A stretch of 64,000 nucleotides of DNA. Source: Gymnorhina tibicen. Lineage: Eukaryota > Chordata > Aves > Passeriformes > Artamidae. The translations under genes and the position numbers were made by a program. The notes below the pieces were generated by a model. The model had not been told where the DNA came from. It saw nothing but the letters and a program-made list of their open reading frames with translations, and searched no databases. The stretch is from contig VXAZ01000560.1 of assembly GCA_013399875.1 (NCBI GenBank), positions 2,903,789 to 2,967,788 of the forward strand. The letters are read 5' to 3'. Positions 1 through 13,300 of the stretch are shown piece by piece. Each line of letters begins with the position of its first letter. Within the stretch, counting starts at the first letter, position 1.

Positions 1-3000
1 TAGCACGCATCAATAGTAATTTAGACTGCTGATTTTTGATTTTTGCGGTCCAAGTTACTCGTTTCTCTGTCAATACTGGGCCGTGACCTGCTGCGGTGCT
101 TTGATGGAGCTGGGAGTTTGGCATTCCCAAGCAAATGCTGAGGAACGGCAGTAGATGGTGCTGTTATTCTCTTTTTTGAGGACAGGGATGGCAGAGGAAA
201 GACAGGCACAACTGTGACTGTACACAAGGTGTTACTGGTCCCCAGTGTCCCCAAATTATTAATCAGGCTCCTTCAAATCATGGGATTTGGTCTGTAGAAA
301 ATCTTAAATCAAATAACGTCCTTTGTTACAGCTTCTGCGTTGATTTTTGGATGAGATTTCAAGCTCACATTTTCAAGCTTTTTGTTGTAATCATGTAATT
401 TGAAATTTATTTCTTTTTTCTCTTCATTTTTGTAATAACGTGTATTGAAATCCTCCAATCATGTCAAGAGCCAGCAAGATTTAGGGGAACTAAATTAAAT
501 CAGGGAGAAACATCAGGGTTGTGAAACTTGGCAGGAGTACAGATGCTGGTTTCAAAACAGGCTGGACTTTAGGTTGTTGGCAAATTGAATGTTGCTGACC
601 CTGAGCGATTTGGGAAGCCAGGAACGAGTCTGTGACCACAGAATGTCCCACCCCACGGGTCAGTGAGGCACGTGCCTGAGGGCTGACCCTCCTGGCCTGC
701 ATCAGCCTGGATCCCCAACTTCCTGGACAGCACTGAACGCTGCACCAGGATGACATTTATCAGCTAATTCTTTTTAATGGCCTGAAGGTTTACGAGGCTT
801 GCTCCTTCCCGGCCACATTGAGGAGGGCAGAACTGGGCCCCCTTCGGATTTCACTTTTATTTGCCTTTCTCTGCAGCAACAGGTCTAACTCCAGCCTTTG
901 TAAAAATTTAACAGGGCGGTGTTGACTGTGCAGGTTGGACAACCCGGCGCCGGGGACGGTGTCCAGCGTGGGGACACGGGCAGGGGACACAGCAGGTGTC
1001 CTGGCCGCAGCCTCCTCCTGCCATGGCGTGGGCTGGGCAATGCCCCCTCTCGCAGCCCCTCTGAGGGTGCTTTCTCCAGCAGCAGCAGCTGGTGATGCTA
1101 AAAATACCCTTGAACAGGGTAGTGGAGGTTCAGCTTCGGACTTTTCAGAAGTTTACCAGCATTTTGGCCTCGTGACTCCAGTTCAGGGCACCCGATGTGC
1201 AGCACGTAACCGCGCTCCGATTTCCCCCTTCGGTGGGGAACAATCTCAGATAACGGATAACAATCAGCTCACTTTCTTATTTTAGGATTGCTGTAGCCAT
1301 GGTCATTAACAGCTCCAAGAAATACAATAGGCAGGGCCTGGTCCTCCCACACTTCGTGTCCCCTCTGCAGAAGAGTTGCTGCCAAAATCCTCCCTGTGAC
1401 AGAAAAGCAAAGCGGGTTCCCAAGGAAAACCTGGCTGTAGGTCTGAGGGGGAAAGGGTGGCTTGGCTTGGCTTGGCTGTGCACCAAAATGAGCATCCCAC
1501 CAGGCACACTTCGGGCATCAAACTTCTCTGCAACATCATCTGTGCTTGCAGCACTTCAGGAAGAGCAGAAGAGTTGCAGCCTGGAGAAGAGAAGGCTCCA
1601 GGAGCCCTTAGAGCCCCTTCCAGTACCTAAAGGGGATCCAAGAGAGCTGGAGAGGAACTTTGGACAAGGATATGGAGAGGGAGTACAAGGGGAAATGGCT
1701 TTGGACTGACAGAGGGCAGGTTTAGATTAGGTATTAGGAAGAAATTCTTCCCTGTGAGGGTGGTGAGGCCCTGGCACAGGGTGCCCAGAGAAGCTGTGGC
1801 TGCCCCATCCCTGGAAATGTTCAAGGCCAGGTTGGACGGGGCTTGGTCTAGTGGGGAATGAGAGGATCTTTAAGATCCCTTCCAACCCAAACCATCCCAG
1901 GATTCTGTGATACTGTGCACTTGTAAGTGGAGCAGCCCAGAGCGCCAGGGCCACGTCCTGCCCGGCCGAGGAGCAGCCCCAGGGGCACGGGGACGGTGCT
2001 GGCCAAGGGCAGTGCTGCTGCCCAGCTGTCTCTGCGCCCCAGAGCTAACGCTGGACCCATGGAACACGTTGTGGGGACTCACTAAAGCTCTGCTGGGCCA
2101 AGGGGAGTGGGATGGGGCAAGCAGGAGCACAAGGGCAGGCTACAGGTTCACTCCCTGCTCCAACAAATAGCTATTTTGCGTTAAATAATGTGTGGGATTA
2201 ACTACTTCCACGAGCCTCAGAGCAGAAACTGGAGCCTTCTCCCTTTCCTTCTCTCTCCCCAAACCCACCCTGTGCACCTGGTGGAAACAAGCTCTCACCG
2301 GGCTCCTCTTGCCCCAAACCAGACCTTACTGTCCCACTTGAGCACACTCTTCCATGGAGAAGAAAGAAAAAAAGGAAATACAAGAACATTTTTAATGTTG
2401 TTTTTTGGTTTGTTTTGATTTGGGTTTTGATTTTTTTTTTTGGCAGATACTCTTTGGCCTGGATCATGTTGACTGGTCATGATGAGTGAGTCAGCTAGGA
2501 GTAAAATACTCTCTCAATTTTTAAGTTATTGACATGTCATGAACAGGTTTCCACATAGTCCTCTCCCACTGATACAAAGATAAAAGGGGCAAAGCAATTT
2601 CCTGCCCTTTTGCCCATTCTGGGAATAGCCTTAAAGAGCTGATTCTCTTAAAATGACAAGACTGAATGAATAAAACTCAATTCCTCTTCTCAAACTGTTA
2701 GGTTGTGAAATAAATCTGGGAAAGAACAAGTGGTATAGGAATTTTTGATCTTCCCAGAAATTTTATCAGCCTATTCCTTGTTCTCCAGAGGTTTGGTCCG
2801 GCTGGGGTGGGAAGGTGGTGAAAATCAGTCCTTCTCCAAAAATGCAGAGCAAAATTCGCTAGTAATACAAACTCAGTGAGTTCAAATAATTTATATGAAG
2901 AAAAACCTCAGTCCACAGTGAGAATTTCAAGTCTGATTGAAAGGAAAAGCTGAGGTCCTGAAGAATACTGTTGCGTGGTGTATTCAATAATTCCATTTAT

Positions 3001-4892
3001 GAATAAACAATTAATTATTACCGATGTATCTCTTGCATATTATTGACAAAGGCACAGAAGCTGCTTTTTGGCACTGCTGACTCACCCATTGTCAAATGTG
3101 AACTGGGCAATTGTGGTGGCTGCTGCTCCCTTAAGAAATTGTCCAAGATTCAGATTCGTGTGCCCTGGCTTGCATCAATTAACAGCACAATCTTTTTGTT
3201 ATGAAAATGCAAACATAAGTAGCCTGAGGGGCCCTGTAAATGCAAGTACAAAACAGTAATTTCAACTTCCCTGAAAGTACAAGAAAGCCTCTTTTTTTTT
3301 TTTTTATTTGCTGTTACAGTGATAAGTCTCGATTTTTGTTTATTTTTTTTTTCTCCTTGCTTTGAACGCAAAATGGAATTTAACCCAGGGAATCATCAGA
3401 TTTGGGGATGTGGGGAGGCTGGAGCCAGCTGCTGGAATCTGTGGGCTCCTCCAGGCAGGGCCAGGCTCTGAAGGGCGAGGGGAAGGTGGATGCTTGGCCC
3501 CACAGTGGACGTGAGCTGGGCTGGGCAGTGTGCCCACAGCTGGCCCCTCAGCCGGGGGAGAATTCCCACGTGAAGATTCTTTCCGCTTGCTCCAGGCATC
3601 CGAGGAGCCTAAATTAAGCACCCATACCTCTGCCACGCTCAGGGGAAAGGCAGAAAGACCTTGAGATGTGTCCTCCTCGGGCAGCTTGGTCCCCCCGGGC
3701 GGGTGATTGGCATCATTTTGGGCCAAAAGTGATGCTTTTGTACTCAGTGCCACGGGGTGATAATGGGCAAAAGAGTCTCCTGAAAGCTAAGGTGGGAGGT
3801 GGCACCTGATTTCACGTCACTGAGGCATAAAGAAAGAACTGGGGGAACATCCAAGGTCTGTTTTCCCCTTTCTTTCTACACCGCACATATAAAAGTAAAA
3901 TATGAAAACACTTTCTTCCTCCCTCCCAGGCTGGCCTCAGTATGCCCAGGTATGTGTCTAAACAGATTCCTGGAAAACCTGCCCTTGCCGAGGCGCCCTC
4001 TCCAGCGCTCAGGTTATGGTCTGCAGCTCCGGGAGGAGCAGCAGGGAAGGGTGGCCTTGCTGGGGGGGTCTCCCTGCCCTCCCTGCCTGGGAAACACCAG
4101 GGATGCAGCAGGATATGTGCCGGCACACAGGTGAGAGGCTGACAAATACACGACCCCAGAATAAGAGGAGAAGTGGTTCAACACTGTCCTGAGCAGTTCC
4201 CCGGGGTAGCAGCACCACCTGCACCCCTGCTCAGAGCAGAGCGTTCTCTCCTGCCAGCTGGGGCTCCTGGGAAACCTTTTCTTTACTTTGTTGATGATTT
4301 TTAATTACGCCAAATGAGCGTGTAACCAACACAACAATCCCTCACCCAGCTCTCTCCTTACGCTCATTTGGTGAAGGTGCTGCTGCTGCTGCAGGAGGGC
4401 AAAGCTGCCACGGTTCAGTGATGGCACTTGGCAAGGTGGCACAGCCAAAACTTCAGCCCTGAGCCCAGGGTCGCCCCGCTGGGGTCTGCCAGGGTCTGTG
4501 GGTACCAGACACATCGTGTCCCCTCCCCTGTCTCAGCACACAGAACAGAGCTGGAGGGCAGGAAGAAAAAAACAGGAGAAAAAAATGTTTAAAGTTATTT
4601 GTTGTTAGTTTTCAGCCCCTTGCACTGCTCCCAGGTTTCGGGAGTCCTCCAGCCTTGGATCGGCCGGTTGTTTTCCTTTCCCCCTGCACTCCTGTATGAA
4701 CGAACGCTAGAGGCTCCCTCCTTCTGGTCTGGGAGAGAAATTTTAGTTCCCAACTCCTTTTTTTTTTTTCTCTAACTTCCCTCAGGAAAAAAATGTGGAG
4801 TTAATTATCTATGTAAAATGTCAGATGCAGGAAAGGGGCTGTGCTTTACTTGGATAGCCCATCCGAGTCGAAGTGACTGATTTTTTTTTTTT
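1..4892. other. 5' flanking / intergenic region upstream of the gap
   Basis: No coding exon is recognisable on either strand; the open frames are short and show no family resemblance. Contents are mixed-composition DNA, one CR1 3' end (1575-1917), and T- or A-rich tracts near 2430, 3290 and 3345. CpGs are sparse until the last few hundred bases. In mammals the neighbouring gene on this side is PRKAA2, divergently oriented; none of its exons is seen, so it would lie further left. The final part (about 4600-4892) may be distal PLPP3 promoter, by position only. Confidence 0.6.
1575..1917 (+). mobile_element. CR1 LINE 3' fragment, sense
   Basis: This is a 5'-truncated CR1 running from the segment that reads ...CTGGAGAAGAGAAGGCTCC through TTCCCTGTGAGGGTGGTGAG and CCCTTCCAACCCAAACCAT. 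It ends in two octamers, ATTCTGTG and ATACTGTG (1902-1917), the CR1 3' terminal signature. It is the longest CR1 copy in the window. Part of the bridge between GGCTTGG and GATCTTTAAG is shortened relative to the usual consensus. Confidence 0.9.
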
Positions 4893-5793
4893 NNNNNNNN
4901 NNNNNNNNNNNNNNNNNNNNNNNNNNNNNNNNNNNNNNNNNNNNNNNNNNNNNNNNNNNNNNNNNNNNNNNNNNNNNNNNNNNNNNNNNNNNNNNNNNNN
5001 NNNNNNNNNNNNNNNNNNNNNNNNNNNNNNNNNNNNNNNNNNNNNNNNNNNNNNNNNNNNNNNNNNNNNNNNNNNNNNNNNNNNNNNNNNNNNNNNNNNN
5101 NNNNNNNNNNNNNNNNNNNNNNNNNNNNNNNNNNNNNNNNNNNNNNNNNNNNNNNNNNNNNNNNNNNNNNNNNNNNNNNNNNNNNNNNNNNNNNNNNNNN
5201 NNNNNNNNNNNNNNNNNNNNNNNNNNNNNNNNNNNNNNNNNNNNNNNNNNNNNNNNNNNNNNNNNNNNNNNNNNNNNNNNNNNNNNNNNNNNNNNNNNNN
5301 NNNNNNNNNNNNNNNNNNNNNNNNNNNNNNNNNNNNNNNNNNNNNNNNNNNNNNNNNNNNNNNNNNNNNNNNNNNNNNNNNNNNNNNNNNNNNNNNNNNN
5401 NNNNNNNNNNNNNNNNNNNNNNNNNNNNNNNNNNNNNNNNNNNNNNNNNNNNNNNNNNNNNNNNNNNNNNNNNNNNNNNNNNNNNNNNNNNNNNNNNNNN
5501 NNNNNNNNNNNNNNNNNNNNNNNNNNNNNNNNNNNNNNNNNNNNNNNNNNNNNNNNNNNNNNNNNNNNNNNNNNNNNNNNNNNNNNNNNNNNNNNNNNNN
5601 NNNNNNNNNNNNNNNNNNNNNNNNNNNNNNNNNNNNNNNNNNNNNNNNNNNNNNNNNNNNNNNNNNNNNNNNNNNNNNNNNNNNNNNNNNNNNNNNNNNN
5701 NNNNNNNNNNNNNNNNNNNNNNNNNNNNNNNNNNNNNNNNNNNNNNNNNNNNNNNNNNNNNNNNNNNNNNNNNNNNNNNNNNNNNNNNNNNNN
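4893..5793. other. assembly gap (901 N), probably hiding PLPP3 exon 1
   Basis: This is a run of 901 N, entered through a 12-base T tract and left into CpG-dense sequence. The first coding exon of PLPP3 (in mammals an N-terminus of about 46 codons ending ...CLFM before AGLPF) is absent from all readable sequence upstream of exon 2. A GC-rich first exon falling in a gap is a common defect of bird assemblies. Placement of exon 1 here is an inference. Confidence 0.65.
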
Positions 5794-6210
5794 CGGGGGT
5801 CCCCGCGGGGAGAGCCGGGCGCGGCACCCCCGCACCCCGCTCCGCTCATTATCGGCGATACCCCTTTATTTCTGCCTCGCTGCCCCCGCGGCCCCGCTGC
5901 CGGAGGGTGGGGGAGCCGCCCGGCCGCTGCCGGCGGTGCGCAGGGGGCACTGTGGGCTCGGGGATGCGCCCCGGGGGGGCCCCCGGCACGGGCCCCGCAT
6001 CCGGCGCTGGCTTGGCGGCACCTCGGCGGCGCCGGGGCCAGCTCCAGGTGGAGGCAGCGCTCTACGGTCAGCCCGGCTCGTGTTTTGGTTAATAATGGGG
6101 AAATAGCAACTCCTGCCGCTCCGGGTGCTGTGCGTCGCTCTGCTGGCGGCTGTACCGGCGCTCCTCTCTTTTCTCCCATCTCGCTAAACTCATTCCTTTA
6201 AAAGTCCGGA
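5794..6210 (+). promoter_or_regulatory. CpG-island-like sequence after the gap (promoter / exon 1 / start of intron 1)
   Basis: The sequence from 5794 to about 6070 is very GC-rich with many CpG dinucleotides and tapers off by about 6210. This contrasts sharply with the CpG-poor DNA on both sides of the locus. It is most simply the visible half of the PLPP3 CpG island. I find neither the expected first-exon peptide nor a clear donor in it, so it is likely 5' intron 1 or 5' UTR. Confidence 0.6.
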
Positions 6211-7268
6211 GCGCTCTCGCAGCCCCTGGCTGAGGTCTGGGTTTGCCTTGCCTGCTTGGCTTTTGGAAAGGCGATGGCTTTTGGAGATGCTGTGGCATGG
6301 AAGGAAACTGTCAACAGCGCGTCTCAAAAAAAACCTTTTTGCATTCCAAAACATCAACCCTTCCATTGTGGCTGCGATGCTGAATATTTAATTGACAGAC
6401 ACAGGCAGGGGAAATCAACTGGCTTCCAACAAAGAGATTAATAACACAACAGCACGTGAGTTTAATACTCCAGACACCACAGTCTTTAAAACAATTGTTT
6501 CTGCTTAGAGCCCATTTTTTAAAGGCTGTCAGTTTGATTTAATTTTTATGCAGTTTATTGATCATCTGGTGTATATTACGGGGCACTAATACATTAAGAG
6601 CAGAGGCATGGTTTTCTCTTTATATTCCCACAAGAATAGGGGCCAGTGCAGAAAGCTTCATCTTCTCGGATCTGGGAAAAGTAAAAATACTTGATATCCC
6701 ATATACAAAACTAATATAAGTAGAAACATAACTAGCTGGACTTACCTCACTTATTTAAGCAGATAGTAGAATTCCTAGTAAAGCAGCTCCTAGCAGTCAG
6801 AACTTTTAAACTTTTATTTAGGCAAGTTTTCTTAACTTGAGGCATTCCTGGCATGAGTAGGTGCTATTTGAATGGGAAAAGGGTTTTGCTTCCCCTTTCT
6901 CTGGGCTGAGGGTCCTAAATGAAAAAGCAGTTGGCTGACATGTGTTATTCTACTTGTGCTAGTTTGGGTAAACAGGACTTATCAAGCATCACTTGAGAGT
7001 ATTGTTAGCAGGGAATAATGTGATACAGCAAAACTGTGATTGTTGCTTTGTTTCAGGTTGCTACAGGTGGAAATCGGAAAGTAAACACCAGAGTTGGCTT
7101 GTTTAGGGGTTTTTGTTGGGGTTCTTTGTTGTTGTTTTGTTGTTGGGGTTTTTTTTTAGGGTGAGGAGCATTTAAAAGTAAGAGCATGAATGCAACAGAA
7201 AGTTCAGATCTGGCTGATCCACTGGCAGGTGAAGAGCGTGGGTGGGACATGGTGAGGGAGGTGATTAT

Positions 7269-7352
7269 GGGATGGAGAGCCCATGATGTGTGTTTGGGGA
7301 TGGATAGCTCATGATGTGTGTTTGGGGATGGATAGCTCATGATGTGTGTTTA
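7269..7352. repeat. 28-bp tandem repeat, three copies
   Basis: Units lie at 7269-7296, 7297-7324 and 7325-7352. Each has the form GGGATGGAtAGCtCATGATG plus TGTGTTTG. Copies 2 and 3 are identical except at their last bases; copy 1 differs at two sites (GAG for TAG, CCC for CTC). Confidence 0.93.
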
Positions 7353-10300
7353 GCATGGGCTTTGCAAATACAGCCAGACCAGGAGTATCGGACCTGCCGG
7401 TGGATGACTGGGCATGAGTTGCTGTAAAAGCTGCCCCGCTCATGGGAGGCTTGGCTTGCTCTTCCCACTGCCTTTTGCTAGGGAAGACTATGAGCTTATA
7501 GTTTCCAAGCACTTGATTCCCATTTTCCTGTAAAAAATTCCCCCAAAAATCACTTGGAAAGTGGAAAAAAAGTGCCCTAGCCGAACCCTTCCTGTAAGAG
7601 AAAGCTGGACAGGTACAAGTTGATGGATATTCACATATTCAGTGGAGGGAAAAAAAAAAGAGTCCTACATAAGATAATGAGGAGCAGAATTGGGTGAAAT
7701 GACTTTTTCTGAGGGGCAGGGACCAGCAGAAGCCTTCTGCTGGTGCATGTGGGCACATGGCCAGTGGCCTCCAGTGCAGTCAAACTGAGTTACGCCTCTT
7801 GAGCAGCTGCCCAAAGACATTCGGAGAAGCAGGGAAACAGAAGGCTTTTTCTCATTTGAGGACCACTCTAGGAAATATTAAAACTGGCCGTTTGATTTGC
7901 AGAGGCCTGTGACGCTGCACTGGCTCCTGCTGCAGGTACTGCCGTAATTCCGCCTTGAATTGGTTTTCTATGAGGGGAAAATGAAAAGAGTGGACTATGG
8001 CTGAAATGTTTTTCAGAAATGACACACTCTCTGTGAGGCCGTAGGTGTGTACAAACCCTTTGTTTACACACAAATTTAAACAAATTACCCAGAAGACAAT
8101 TATCATAAACATCTAAGAAAGCCTGAATTAGTAAAGCTGAGCTATCAGGAGCTTCCTTCAGCTTTAATTTGGTGAGCGTCGTTAGAAAGATCCACTTTTG
8201 TCTTTCATCCTTAAGTAGCACAATGGTTATCTTGATAGCAAATGCATGAGAGGAAGATTTGTATTTTCTTTTCTTGGGGAGCGGAGTCACGGAGCCATGG
8301 GCAGAAGCGCGTGGCTGGTGGAGTGGGTTGGATGAAGATCCACGGGACCGGACCCTCCATTTCTCCTGCGTTTCCAACTTGAGTGGAGCTGGCAGGGAGC
8401 TGGATGTTACTGAATGACCAGCCCACTCCTCTAATGAGCCCGCTTGGCACTCCTAAATCCCTGGTTTCTTGCGTGAACAAGAGGTTTGATCGCTGACACT
8501 TTGAACTTCCCAGAAACTCCATGGCCGTGCTTAACTCAGTAAAAAAGGCAGAAAAGAACTGAGTGTGCATTTATTAAAGCAGGTCATGCGAAGGGGGGGA
8601 AAATAACTTTCTCCATCTGCTTCCTCCTCTTGGGAGGGCTCTGTTTAGAGAATTGGAAGATGCTTCCTGAAATTGTTAGGGCCACAGGCGAGCTTGGTGG
8701 TGTGGAAGAGTCCCCGCTGCCCTGTCCCTGTCTCCTGATCACTGCAAAACATCTGAAAATGTGATTGAGGGTGTCTGGGCGGGTCTGAAGTTGCCCCTGC
8801 TGAGCTGCTCGGTGTCTTCACATCATAGAGTGGTGGGGAACTCTCTGAGCAGCAAAACAAGAGGAGTGGTGGGTGGACCTCACTCCACCTTCATCTGATC
8901 ATCCGCAGCCCATCCCTCTGGCAGGAGTTTTCCTGCGCCTCCTGCCTGGAGCACAGAGTTGTTATTGGGGGGAAACGGGGTGACCCTGACTGGGACAGAC
9001 TTCAGGGGGCAACTTTCCCCGGTGCCATGGGGTTTTGCTGTCCTGATGCAGCACTGCAGGGAGCTGCTGCAACAGCCACCAAACCTCCTCCTGATGCAGG
9101 AGATGTGGCCAGGCGGGGAAAAGCCTCCTGCTCTGACCCTTGAGGTGGGATGTTTTGGAGCCTGGCCCCACAGATGTAGCATCTAGGGTTAAATTTACTC
9201 CTCTCGGACCTGCTTTTTCCCCTTGGCAGGGACTCCTGGTGTTCAGCAAGCCCTGAGCAGCCACCTGTGCTCTGCTGACGGGTGCTAAGTCAAGCGTTTA
9301 ATCTCGGAAGAGGGGAAGGCTGTGTCAGCAGGGGTGATAGGGCAGATGAGGGTCTTCAGTAGCTTGTGTTTGTGCAGCTTGTGCAGGTAGAACAGCTTCC
9401 AAAAAGTCCTGCTTGTGCCATAAAATAGAAGGATTTCATCTGGCATACCTGCTTCTGAGGCTCGTGGAAATTGGGTTTATGGGAGCATATGTTTCAGGCT
9501 GGTGGGATGTAAACTGCACATAATTTACTGCCCTTCTTCTTTTCTGCCTCTAATTTAATTTTCTCTCTTCTGTCAATCCCAGTTAATCTGTACAACACAA
9601 GTTTTACTGCCTTGGGGAGGTTTTTTGAAGCAACAGATGGATAGACCTCTTACAACCTTAATATCTCTGCAGTTTTCTCACAAATTTGGCATCTCCTGTA
9701 GCAAGCTTGATGCTAAAATGAACTTTGAAAGTAAATATTTATGCTAACTGGACCTTGACATGTTTATGTAAGTGGGGATATAATTTTATAATTTGGGCTA
9801 ACAGTTTAGATTACTCTTAACTTTCCTCTTCTGTGTAGAAAATTGTGTCGTCCTCCAGCTCTCAGAACCAAAAAGGATTTGAGCTGTGCCACGGGCCCTG
9901 TCGCTTCCTCACGAAAATTGGTGCAAACGGGCCTGGGATTGTCATTTGGGTGTAAGGAGTGGGAGGAATTGGAGATGAGGGGTGAGGTTGGAGTTATGTG
10001 GATGGTGTAAAGCTGGATGTGATGAGCTAAGCAACTTTGCTTTGTTTGGGTTGGGGCTGTTGTTCTTTATTTTTCGGACTGCCCCGCTGCGCAGCACTCG
10101 CTTGTCGCGTGGGTAACATCTCTCTGTGCACCTGAAGAAGATGCTGAGCCAACCATTTCTTGTTTTCAGCAAGGGACAGCAAGACCTGACTGTACCAAAC
10201 CAGCTGGACAGTCCCAACCCCTCGGTTGCTGCCTTCTCCACGCCGTGTCTCCTCCGTGTCGGGGAGGACCGAGCCCACACCACACGGGAGAAGCTGTGTG

Positions 10301-13300
10301 GGTGGAGAGTCGTCATCGTGTTTTGAGCATCCCTAGGTGGGGTTTGGTCGTTAATGTTTATGTATCACTTCATACCTGTAGGATCTCGTGGTGGCAGCGA
10401 GCTCCTGGCCAGGGATGGCTGCTCTCGGAGGTGCTCTGGCAAAGGCAGGTTGGCAGAAGTGGCACCTTGGCATGGGGTTGTTGTGCAGTTGGACTCTGCC
10501 AAAACTTGGGAGTGAAGGAGCTTTTTTTTTTCCGAGCCTGGAAAAGTTTCTTATTGAACCGACAGTCAGCACCTAAAGCATGATACCCATCTGCTGTGCC
10601 TCCCTTGAAAGACCAAAGGAGCCAAAGATGACTGGAAGTAAAGGCAAGAGAAATATTTTGGAGGTGTTTGAAATCCACTTTTTTTTTGCATTTGCTTTTT
10701 GAAAACAAACAAACAAACAAGAAAAAAAGACAACCAACCTATCAAAAAGAGATGATTAGTGACAATTATACTTGAGGTGTTAATTGCAGAACAAGGAAAT
10801 GCTGTTCCTATGGCAGACCGAGTCCTCGGGGGTATAAATCTGTTGGTTTTCCCAAGTTGGTGGAACTTGGCCAGCCTGAAGATGTGTCTCCAGGAAAAGC
10901 AGAATTGTGTGCAACTGCTTCATGGCCAGGAGTGCTTTGAATCCTGTGTACCTGCTGCGGAGACAGGCAGGAGATGGGATCGCAATTACAGCAGATGACA
11001 TTTGTTTAATTGCCTGTTTGTAGTGAGCACAGAAAATAATATAAACATCACTCCCAGATCAAACGGATTATTTTTATACCCTTTAAATCTCAATTTAATA
11101 TGCATGCCTTTCCTAGGCTGCTTTGGTCTGACTCTGTTTGTCTGGATACAGGCTGGTGCTGTCTCTCCAGATGCGTGTGCTCCGCGTACCACCCAAAAAT
11201 GGTTTGCATACCACAGCTGGGGAACCTCTGGCAAACCAGGGCCCCTCTTCAGCGTGTGAGATAGGCAGGGTGTTTGTATGGCTCCATCCCTGCCTGAAAA
11301 TGCCTTCAAGGAGGGGGAGGCGAAGGCCCAGCTCTGCTGCGTGGCTCGCTCTGGCGGAGCAGGCTCCATCCTCCCCGTTCCCTTCATACAATGCTCCCAC
11401 TTCATCCATGGTAATCCAGAAGGGACCGTTGTGGTCTCCCGGCCTGCCTGTGCCTGGAACAAGGGCCTGCCTGTTGAAGGCAGCGTGGGGAAAGGCAGCA
11501 GCCTTCAAACCCTCCTATCCCAGAGTCCACGCAGCCAGCGCTGGGAACGGCAGCTTCCCTGCCATCCCAAGGGGTTGTGTCCCAGCAGGGGAAGGAAGCA
11601 GGGAAACCCCCTCCCAGGATGTGGCTTTCCCCCCTGCCAGCTGGGGTTTTGTATGAGTGCTGTCGTATATTTATTTTTTTCTTTTTTTTTCACATTTCTT
11701 CCTTTTTGTTCTGTCCTAGGGCCTTGTTCGGCTCTTCTGATAGGTCAGGTTTCATATTTCAAACAAACGAAAAAAAAAACCGCTCAGAAATGAGAATGAT
11801 AAAACCTCAATGAAAGAGGTGAATTAAAGTAATCCAGCACTTATCCTGTAATTATAAAAGCCTGAAGTCAGTTTTCTGAATGTACTTATGTGCTTCCCCC
11901 CTTGCCAGTATGTCTGGAGGCCCAGCCTGTGGCCAACCTTCCCTCTGCCTTTCCAGATACCTCAGCTGGGTGGGTTTTGCCAAAAGCTGGGAAGAGGGTG
12001 CCCTGTGTGTCACATCTCTTCACGGATCAGTGGGGCCCCTTTCTCAGAAGGGCATTTGTATCCCTTTCAAAGCCACCCCGTCTCCATTTCGCTCTCTCCC
12101 ATGGCATCCCCCTTGGAGGGGCACTACCTGCTCCACAATTCTAGAGCAGGTGGAAAGTTCCTTCGTGTGGATCGGGTGTCTGTGCCCGGGGATGTGTTGG
12201 AGCAGCTGTTGGGAAGTTATGCTGGAGAATCCCTTCCTGCCTCTTAGCTGCACGCAAGGGCTTCGTTGCAGCAGCGGGATCGTGATCAGCAGAAGCTGCT
12301 CCTCCAGTTAGACCTGAGGAGGCAGAATGCCACGAAAACCAGGGAATTTGAAGTGTTTGGGTTTTGATGCAAACAGTTTGAAAGCAAGCCTTAAGCATAA
12401 GTTTGTTACCAAGAGAATGCATGAATGAGTTTGAAAATTAGATATGTCCTGGCAGGTTTGGAAGTGTCAGAAGTTCCTATGGAACTCCATCCTTTGGAGT
12501 CGGTCACGTAAGTGGGCTTGTTTTTCACAAGTGTTGGATGTTTTGGAGACAGAAGGTTGAAAACAGACTCTGCATCAAGTCGAGTTATAAGCAGAACACG
12601 TAATTTAACTCCAGAGCTTGTGATGCTCTGAAAATGCCTTTGCTCTTTGTGTTCCTGTTCCAGCCCTGGGTGCCCCTTGCCTGGAGATTGCATCCAGACA
12701 CGACCTTGTGTTCTCTGAGCACATGGTGCCCTCCATCAGGGCCGGGCTGGGGCTGCCAGCCAGAGCCCAAAGGGAGCTGCAGTTGGTCTGACAGCGATGG
12801 TGACACTGAGCCAATGGAGAGCGTTCATAATCCTCTGCTACTTTCCCGTAATTTTGAATCCCTTGCCCAAAAAGACATGAAAGTGCGTTGGTCATAGCAC
12901 TGAGAAGCTTGGGAGGTGCCTCCAGGTTTTCCGGTGAAACACACCCGTGGGCATAGCCCAGAAAACACAGCAAATTGAGGCTGGAGCAATTGGCACTGCT
13001 GGGTTCACCCAGACCTTGCCCTGAACACCGAAGGTGGCTGTGGCACGGAGGTGTCCTTCACTGCTTCGGGAGCTTGCAGATGTCACACTGCACCTCTTGC
13101 AGCCTCATCACCTTTGCTGGCTGGTGGAGCTGAGAACAGCGTGGTTCTTCCTTCCATGTCCTTAAAGAGAAGAAGTGAAAGTTACTGGTGAGTGGTTTTG
13201 GGCAGCCATCCCTCCTGAGAGAAACGATGCTCCCTCAGAGAGCTCCTGCCTCCCAGCAGTGTCAGTCTGGTGCTGCACAAAGGGAGCAGTGAGCTGCGTG

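Noticed and set aside
4805..6201. Very long open frames on both strands across the first gap
   Set aside because: They are made almost wholly of unknown residues from the N run; only short ends are real sequence and show no homology.
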